In this document: in pieces, positions 24,991 through 30,493 of the stretch | How positions within the stretch are numbered: the stretch's first letter is position 1 | How the letters are laid out: each line of letters starts with the position of its first letter | Virus record (IMG/VR): IMGVR_UViG_3300049740_000584 | Span: 1-30,493 of that record | From: a virus | DNA length: 30,493 nucleotides | Direction: 5' to 3' (one strand) | Program-made: the position numbers and the translations under genes | Notes under the pieces: generated by a model | Told to the model about the DNA's origin: nothing | What the model saw: the letters and a program-made list of their open reading frames with translations, nothing else | Databases searched by the model: none

Positions 24991-26016
24991 ATGGTAAGAA
25001 TATTAGATTTAACCCCAATACAACAAGCTGATATAGATTCAAATGACCATCTTGTTATTTCTAATGTCGGTGGGTCACCGATGGCTTCTTCAAGAGTTAG
25101 TATTACTGATTTAATTGGATATATTAATTCTGGTGGAAATTTGTATGCAACGACTCTTCAAATTGATAGTTCAATTCAAGCTAATAATACATTATATTTT
25201 CCTTTTACTATAAATGCTGGATTGGGTCTTGATAGTTTATCAAACGGTATTTTAGACAGTGCTAATGACACAATTACAATTAATCATACGGCCACTTCTG
25301 CTACGTCAATTACTAGTGCTGGTACAACAAATATTATTCGTAATATTACCTTAGATGGTTCTGGACATATTTTATCCATAGATGAATCAAATGGCGGTAC
25401 TATATTCTTAGAGTCTGCTGGTGTATTTGCGGGTACAGGTTTATCTGGTGGTGGTCAAATTACTCCAGGTAGCGGACCCGTTTATATTTCTCATCCAACT
25501 GCTGGTAGCTTATCTAATTCTACAAATACAGGCACTAATGTTCTACAGAGTATTACATTTGATACATATGGCCACGGTGCATCAGTAACACCAGTTGATT
25601 TAACTACCGTTATTGATTCATCTTATGTCTCAGCAAGAACTCCTGATTTTGTAAGTGCAACTTCGGGTGATTCGATGGTTGGGGACTATTATATTACTGG
25701 TGAATTATTTGTATCTGGTAATATTACAGGTTTTGCAAACTTCTCGGATATAACATTAAAAGAAAATCTTGAAATTATTAATAATCCAGTAGATAAAGTA
25801 ATGAATCTTAATGGCTATACTTTTAACTATATTGGTAGTGATATTCGTATGCCAGGTTTAGTTGCTCAAGAAGTTGAAGAAGTTTTACCAGAAGCGGTAT
25901 ATGAAACACCTCAAGGTAAAAAAGCACTACACTATGCGAACATGGTAGGACTACTCGTAGAAGCTGTAAAAGAGCTGAAAGCTGAGGTAGAAGAACTGAA
26001 AACAAAGATAGGGTAA
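24991..26016 (+). CDS. Tail fibre with C-terminal S74 intramolecular chaperone
   Basis: A 341-residue fibre protein. Residues 1-45 form a polar N-terminal region (QADIDSNDHLVISNVGGSPM). The shaft holds two copies of a motif, NIIRNITLDGSGHILSI (114-130) and NVLQSITFDTYGHGASV (183-199), plus VIDSSYVSAR (207-216), shared with the fibre upstream. Residues 251-341 are an S74 peptidase/chaperone domain: FSDITLKENLEII, VMNLNGYTFNYIG, MPGLVAQEVEEVLPEAV and HYANMVGLLVEAVKEL, ending in a coiled coil. In this family the domain trimerises the fibre and then cuts itself off just before the Ser of the SD pair (here Ser252-Asp253). AAGGA upstream serves as ribosome-binding site. Confidence 0.9.
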   Translation: MVRILDLTPIQQADIDSNDHLVISNVGGSPMASSRVSITDLIGYINSGGNLYATTLQIDSSIQANNTLYFPFTINAGLGLDSLSNGILDSANDTITINHTATSATSITSAGTTNIIRNITLDGSGHILSIDESNGGTIFLESAGVFAGTGLSGGGQITPGSGPVYISHPTAGSLSNSTNTGTNVLQSITFDTYGHGASVTPVDLTTVIDSSYVSARTPDFVSATSGDSMVGDYYITGELFVSGNITGFANFSDITLKENLEIINNPVDKVMNLNGYTFNYIGSDIRMPGLVAQEVEEVLPEAVYETPQGKKALHYANMVGLLVEAVKELKAEVEELKTKIG

Positions 26017-26017
26017 C

Positions 26018-27361
26018 ATGCCAGATTACAGTCTCTTCCCAACAACAAAAGGAAATCAGTTTTCATTCGATGATTTTAGAACTGCATTAGATGTGGGTAA
26101 TAATCAGCCTATTTCTTTTGCTGATTTATATCCTGGTGGAGTGTATATACCAGATAATAATAATTTCTTTACTTGTGTTTTATCGGTACCAGATAGTGGA
26201 GATGTTTCTATAAATGATTTTCAAAGTAATGACATTATATTAGCAAATTTGACTATTGGCACGCCTGATGCTAATAATCATATTGAAGATCAAACAACTA
26301 GAAATCTTGCAACCATAAGTTTAACTGGAACTACTGGCATATTTAACTCGAGTCAAAGAATATATTATGAATTAGAACCATCTACCGGTGTTACTGATCC
26401 AGATTTTACTGCCGATGATGTAACATTCATGACTGGAAGAATAGGTAATACTTTAACCGGGGTTGCAACAGTTGATCTTACCAATCCCTTTTGGCGGACC
26501 CAAATAATAATTGAAGTTGCATTTAAAACAGATATGACAACGGAAGGTGATATTGTATTAAGATTAAAAATACCTGGTTTAGATAATAGCACACCCGTAG
26601 GAACTAATGACTGGACACCTACAGTTGTTTCTCCTCTAACTGATACCAGTATAAATTTTGTTAATCTTGATTTTGCAGACACAACAGTTCTATCTACTAG
26701 TTCTCTTATCACAGAAATAAACGGATGGACAATTCAAAAACAACATTTAAGATTGGGTAAAACAACAGGAAACAATCATAACGGTAGTGGTATTACTTGG
26801 AATAATAGCGGAACAAATAGAACATTTACTGCTCCAACTGATCCAACGCCAACTCCATCGGGTAATGGAGGAACAAGTGGCGGAGACTTTTATAATTTTG
26901 CGTCTGGTGCAAACTTTGCTTATGAATTTAAAGATCCCACTGATACTGTTCAAGGAGGGAGTGCACAATTAGGATATTCATGTATTAGATTATATAATTC
27001 TGGAACAACCACAAATGGTTTTGATGTTGTACACGGACCACTATTAAAAGGAAAGGTATGGCTTCCTCTTACAACAAGCGATTCAGTAAGATTTAAATGG
27101 AGAGCAGTTGGTGGTAGTGATGCATATGATGTATTTGCGTGGTTGCAAGAATGGGGTACCAATGATAGTACAGATATTCAGCAAGTATTATTAAATCAAA
27201 CTCAAAGTTCAACAGGCGGTGATAGTGGATGGCAAACAGTTACTGCAAGTGTTAGTGTAAATGGCACATACTCATTTGGGTTTATGTGTGGCACGTTTGA
27301 TTTTTCTGGTGGTAGAGCAGCCGGAGCAAATTTATATGTTACAGATATTGAAGTTATTTAA
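26018..27361 (+). CDS. Tail-associated protein with a C-terminal beta-sandwich (possible carbohydrate-binding) domain
   Basis: A 447-residue protein. Residues 1-72 (NQFSFDDFRTALDVGNNQPI, SFADLYPGG, VSINDFQSND) resemble the short Ile/Phe-Asp-Phe modules at the start of many phage fibre proteins. The middle is a beta-rich region of unknown type. A hinge rich in Pro, Thr and Gly (about 270-289) precedes residues 285-447, which read as a jelly-roll-like domain: FAYEFKDPTDTV, GPLLKGKVWLPL, VRFKWRAVGGSDAYDVFAWL and a last GYSFGF-like strand with GGRAAGANLYVTDIEVI. Such domains often bind sugars, so a receptor-binding role is plausible, but this is pattern-based inference. The start follows the S74 fibre stop by one base. 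Confidence 0.6.
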   Translation: MPDYSLFPTTKGNQFSFDDFRTALDVGNNQPISFADLYPGGVYIPDNNNFFTCVLSVPDSGDVSINDFQSNDIILANLTIGTPDANNHIEDQTTRNLATISLTGTTGIFNSSQRIYYELEPSTGVTDPDFTADDVTFMTGRIGNTLTGVATVDLTNPFWRTQIIIEVAFKTDMTTEGDIVLRLKIPGLDNSTPVGTNDWTPTVVSPLTDTSINFVNLDFADTTVLSTSSLITEINGWTIQKQHLRLGKTTGNNHNGSGITWNNSGTNRTFTAPTDPTPTPSGNGGTSGGDFYNFASGANFAYEFKDPTDTVQGGSAQLGYSCIRLYNSGTTTNGFDVVHGPLLKGKVWLPLTTSDSVRFKWRAVGGSDAYDVFAWLQEWGTNDSTDIQQVLLNQTQSSTGGDSGWQTVTASVSVNGTYSFGFMCGTFDFSGGRAAGANLYVTDIEVI

Positions 27362-27373
27362 TAGGAAAAGAAA

Positions 27374-27760
27374 ATGGCACAGTACGAAGATATAACAATT
27401 GATAAAGGATCCGATGTAACTATTCGTTTGGATTTATATAATATTGATGGTTCTCCTAAACAAATGAATATTCAAGATTCAGACCTTAACTTTGTACCTA
27501 TTTACAATGTTAATGCAAAAATGAAAAAGACATATAATACTAAAGATTCTGATGCTACAACATTCTTTGCGACAACTGTTGATCCAGATAATTTAGATTA
27601 TGTAATTCACCTATCTTTGACAAATACTCAAACCGATTTGCTAAAGCCTGGACGATATGTATATGATGTTGAAATCTCAAGATACGATTCAAATGAATCT
27701 TCTACTATAGTAGAAAGAATATTAGAAGGTAATATTCAAGTAACACCATCTGTAAGTTAG
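27374..27760 (+). CDS. Small conserved tail protein with an Ig/BppU-like beta fold
   Basis: A 128-residue protein of the kind often found among fibre genes of T4-like marine phages. The visible pattern is ITIDKGSDVTIRLDLYNIDG, VNAKMKKTY, then HLSLTNTQTDLLKPGRYVYD, VEISRYD and ERILEGNIQVTPSV. These features (an acidic/hydrophobic strand, Leu-Thr-x-x-x-Thr, GRYVYDVE, ILEG) resemble N-terminal domains of baseplate BppU-type proteins. It probably forms a beta-sandwich that decorates the fibre base. AGGAAA precedes the ATG. No enzymatic residues are seen, and its partner is unknown. Confidence 0.65.
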   Translation: MAQYEDITIDKGSDVTIRLDLYNIDGSPKQMNIQDSDLNFVPIYNVNAKMKKTYNTKDSDATTFFATTVDPDNLDYVIHLSLTNTQTDLLKPGRYVYDVEISRYDSNESSTIVERILEGNIQVTPSVS

Positions 27761-27769
27761 AGGTATAAA

Positions 27770-28015
27770 ATGTCCGGTATAAAACTAGTATCAAATAGAA
27801 CACTTATAAAAAAGATTACAGTAGGAACTCCGATTTTTACAACCAAACGTGTTCAAATTAGAGCAAGTTTAAGTGATATTGTTGATGTTAATGTTGATGA
27901 AACAGAATCTACAGACCCTGCGGTTTTAGCTGGAGCTAATGGTCACGTATTAGTTTATGATGCAACAGAGCAAAAATATGTAAGTCAAGAACTGGATGGT
28001 GGTAATACTTTTTAA
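27770..28015 (+). CDS. Small fibre-linked hypothetical protein
   Basis: An 81-residue protein. It begins with a basic N-terminus (IKLVSNRTLIKKITVGTPIF), then RASLSDIVDVNVDETESTDP and a C-terminal GHVLVYDATEQKYVSQEL. The last segment is a common phage-fibre motif (G.VL.YD.....YV). AGAGGT lies just upstream of the ATG. It is the last gene before the late promoter at 28022, so it closes the second fibre unit. It may be a short fibre adapter, but I cannot assign a function. Confidence 0.6.
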   Translation: MSGIKLVSNRTLIKKITVGTPIFTTKRVQIRASLSDIVDVNVDETESTDPAVLAGANGHVLVYDATEQKYVSQELDGGNTF

Positions 28016-28021
28016 AAACCT

Positions 28022-28029
28022 TATAAATA
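28022..28029 (+). promoter_or_regulatory. Late promoter (TATAAATA) for the PKD fibre gene
   Basis: A perfect late box in the 49-bp gap between the 81-residue gene and the long fibre gene, 35 bases before its ATG. Confidence 0.8.
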
Positions 28030-28064
28030 CTAATAATTCAGAATTTATCAAGGTTTGATCTAGT

Positions 28065-30493
28065 ATGGCTTTCAGCATAATTAGAATAAAAAGATCCTCG
28101 ACACAAAGTGTGCCGACTAATCTTAAAACTGGTGAGTTAGCCTATTCATCAGTTGATTCTTCAAGAGCGTTATTTATTGGTGTTGGAGAACCTGTTGATT
28201 CTTCGGGTACAGCTCCACGTATTGCAAAAATTGGTGGAGAATATTTAACTTCACTTAATCCTGATTCTGCTGGTGTTACACAATCCTTAAGATTTTTATT
28301 AGCGGGCGATAGTCGTGATTTAGATTATCTTAAAATTAATAACGAATTTATTGTTCCTATCGGATCTACTGGCGAAAGACCAGATAATGTAGTTGGCTCC
28401 ATAAGATTTAATACTGAGGATACATCATTTGAAGGATATGATGGTAACGTATGGAGCGGCCTTGGTGGTGTAAAAGACGTAGATCAAGATACATATATTA
28501 TTGCTGAGTTAGCACCTGGTACCGATGATGATACTCTAAACTTTTATACTGCAGGATCAAAAAGATTTTCAATAACAGATTCAGGGCAATTAGTTGCTGC
28601 TGCCGAATATGCTCCAGATAGTTCTCAATCTCTTGTTACAAAAATATACACAGATAATGTAAAAGCTGGCACACCATTGGATGGTGCTTGGGAAGATGGT
28701 GCCTATAGATTTTTCAATGATGATGATAGAGTAACAGATGTTCTTGATGGCCTAAATGAAGCAATTAATAATGTAAGAAATAATGCTTTCTGTAGAGACC
28801 TAACCTTTATTACAAATCCAACTGCTGCTGGTGCTGGATTTACTGCAACAATGACAGTAACAAATGATGGAACTCCAAATAGATATGATATTAATTGGGG
28901 CGACGGAACTATTGATTCAGCCGTAACAGCAACTAATCCTACACACGTTTATAGTGACCCTTTATCAAGTCCAGCTACTGTCACTGTGAGAGCATGGCAC
29001 ACTAATGGGATCGGAACAGGTAGTGAAGCAATAAGAACAAACACGGACTATATTACAATTTACACTCCAGATCCTACGGCAGTATTTTCTTTACATAGAG
29101 CAGCTTCTGCGGTCAGCCCAGCTTTAACTGGAAATGATGTATATGTTATTGAAGGGCAGGATCTATTTTTAAACAATAATAGTACTAATACAAATGTTGC
29201 GGATAAAAACGGGCAAGCAGACGTTACATATAGTATAAATTGGGGGGATGCCGGACCTGGATCAAATATTGCTTCAGATACAGATACCGGTGGTGTTCAA
29301 GGTCCCAGAATAGGTCATACTTGGGCGGCAGGGACCTCAAGCGGTACGGGAAGAGATACCGTTACACTTTCTATGGATACTCATAGTACGGCAGATCCAA
29401 ATGTTATACCACAAACTGCTTCAGCACTATTAAAAGTTTATAATCCAAATATTGCACCTCCAAATGGTTTAAGTACTAAATCAATTGGTAATGTATCTTC
29501 AACTGGACAATCTCCTAGATTAGCTGCAAGTTTTACAGATAATACTACAGGTGCAGTATTATCAGCGGGACAAGATGTTAATAGAGTTACTCCTTTATCT
29601 GGTAATGTTGAAACATCTCTTTCATCTCCTGGTATTGCATATAGTGGAGCAACAGGGAGTCTCACTGCAGAAATAAATGGATCAGCAGACGGAATTGTTA
29701 ACTTTAGTACATCAAATAATAATGGTACATATACAAGTTTAGTTGTATCAGATAATGTTGATTATAATTTATTTGATGCTTCTGGAGCAACTACTAGTTT
29801 TGCTACTAGCATTTATCACCCCGAGTTATATCAAGGATTTAAAGCCAAGGTGAGAAAGAATGCAGGTAGTTTGCCTATAGGTCTTAATAGTTATAAATTA
29901 AGTCATTCTATTAGCGGTGATACTAATTTAATTGAATTTGTTAAAGATGATTTGGTTAATTCTCCTACAATGGGTGGCGGTACTGTTTCTCAGAATGTTG
30001 GTGGCACATTTAGATATATTAGCGGTATTCCTCATTATACATCAGGTTCATCTTTAACCGTTAGCGGTTTAACAATTACTGATTTTATTGGTCAGACTTA
30101 TAAAAATACAAGTGATGTAGTTGAAGCTTCAAGTGGAACAAACTTGGAAGGAACATCAGGTAGTGCTATAGGTAATCCTCAAGATTATAATTATTCACAA
30201 ATAGATGGTGCTGTTACTTTTCTATCGGGTGGGATTCCTCAAGCAGATACAGGTAATGGTTCTGCTTATGGTATAGGAGATATTTCTGTTAATATTAATA
30301 ACGGAAATGTAAGAGCAATAGAAACTATAAGATTTAGAGCACAGAATGTAAATGGATATGGCGGATATAATCAATTAAGTGAAAAAATACAAGTTCATTC
30401 GGCAGCTCAATCTAATATAAGTGAAATAGCAATTAGTGTAGATGATAATTTAGGATTTGGATTTAATGACGATGGTATTCGTATTTTTGACTT
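28065..30493 (+). CDS. Large tail fibre/adhesin with PKD domains, 3' end outside the window
   Basis: The frame opens with ATGGCTTTC and stays open to the window end, at least 809 codons. The N-terminus (RIKRSSTQSVPTNLKTGELA, then YSSVDSSRALFIGVG) is a fibre-start motif of the KRS...P..L..GELAY type. Residues 245-325 hold a PKD domain with YDINWGDGTID and THVYSDP. A second PKD-like unit at about 370-455 has YSINWGDAGPG, IGHTWAAGT and DTVTLSMDTH. The rest is Gly/Ser/Thr/Asn-rich beta sequence with no recognised domain. PKD units are spacers in surface proteins and may extend the fibre. AAGG before the ATG is a weak ribosome-binding site. The absent C-terminus should hold any binding or chaperone domain. 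Confidence 0.82.
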   Translation, partial: MAFSIIRIKRSSTQSVPTNLKTGELAYSSVDSSRALFIGVGEPVDSSGTAPRIAKIGGEYLTSLNPDSAGVTQSLRFLLAGDSRDLDYLKINNEFIVPIGSTGERPDNVVGSIRFNTEDTSFEGYDGNVWSGLGGVKDVDQDTYIIAELAPGTDDDTLNFYTAGSKRFSITDSGQLVAAAEYAPDSSQSLVTKIYTDNVKAGTPLDGAWEDGAYRFFNDDDRVTDVLDGLNEAINNVRNNAFCRDLTFITNPTAAGAGFTATMTVTNDGTPNRYDINWGDGTIDSAVTATNPTHVYSDPLSSPATVTVRAWHTNGIGTGSEAIRTNTDYITIYTPDPTAVFSLHRAASAVSPALTGNDVYVIEGQDLFLNNNSTNTNVADKNGQADVTYSINWGDAGPGSNIASDTDTGGVQGPRIGHTWAAGTSSGTGRDTVTLSMDTHSTADPNVIPQTASALLKVYNPNIAPPNGLSTKSIGNVSSTGQSPRLAASFTDNTTGAVLSAGQDVNRVTPLSGNVETSLSSPGIAYSGATGSLTAEINGSADGIVNFSTSNNNGTYTSLVVSDNVDYNLFDASGATTSFATSIYHPELYQGFKAKVRKNAGSLPIGLNSYKLSHSISGDTNLIEFVKDDLVNSPTMGGGTVSQNVGGTFRYISGIPHYTSGSSLTVSGLTITDFIGQTYKNTSDVVEASSGTNLEGTSGSAIGNPQDYNYSQIDGAVTFLSGGIPQADTGNGSAYGIGDISVNINNGNVRAIETIRFRAQNVNGYGGYNQLSEKIQVHSAAQSNISEIAISVDDNLGFGFNDDGIRIFD

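Overview
This window is the tail and baseplate module of a large, AT-rich, T4-like contractile-tailed phage (myovirus). The evidence is a colinear run of recognisable T4-type baseplate proteins: gp48, gp53, gp27-like hub, gp5 OB-fold, gp25, gp6, gp7/gpI-like and gp8. Near-perfect T4-type late promoters (TATAAATA) separate the transcription units. Low GC, the fibre types and the gene order resemble marine T4-like phages (the cyanophage and SAR11-phage branch). That placement is inference: nothing here identifies the host beyond a peptidoglycan-containing, probably Gram-negative bacterium. No tRNA, CRISPR, insertion sequence, integrase, polymerase or metabolic gene is seen. There is no gene-free stretch over 100 bases.

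Layout. Positions 19-1675 are on the minus strand and read outward to the left: head completion protein gp4, a conserved myophage virion protein (possibly the DNA-end protector), and a short tail-tube/gp54-like protein. A 63-bp divergent promoter region follows. Everything to the right is on the plus strand. Unit 1 (1739-9656) builds the central hub: tube cap gp48, wedge gp53, hub gp27, then a dismantled gp5. The gp5 parts are an OB-fold plus lysozyme protein, a zinc amidase protein and a separate beta-helix needle protein. Unit 2 (9694-23715) builds the wedges, with gp25, gp6, gp7-like and gp8 in the same order as P2 W-J-I. It then encodes an 1841-residue baseplate/tail protein, a 72-residue coiled-coil protein, a fibre and a glycine-rich adhesin. 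Unit 3 (23770-28015) holds a second fibre paralogous to the first, a fibre with a C-terminal S74 chaperone, a jelly-roll-like tail protein and two small conserved proteins. Unit 4 starts at 28065 with a very long fibre carrying PKD domains, still open at the window end.

How the parts work together. Tube initiation (gp48, gp54-like) sits on the hub (gp27). The hub carries a puncturing complex with two peptidoglycan-cutting activities, a tail lysozyme and an amidase. The wedge ring (gp25/6/7/8/53) surrounds it. Five or six fibre or adhesin-like proteins give host recognition. The most unusual points are the three-gene split of the gp5 device with an added amidase, the glycine-zipper-like hydrophobic insert in the 1841-residue protein, the two-domain glycine-rich adhesin with matching GC hairpins, the head completion protein with an intact PD-(D/E)xK-like signature, and a late-promoter box that abuts a start codon.
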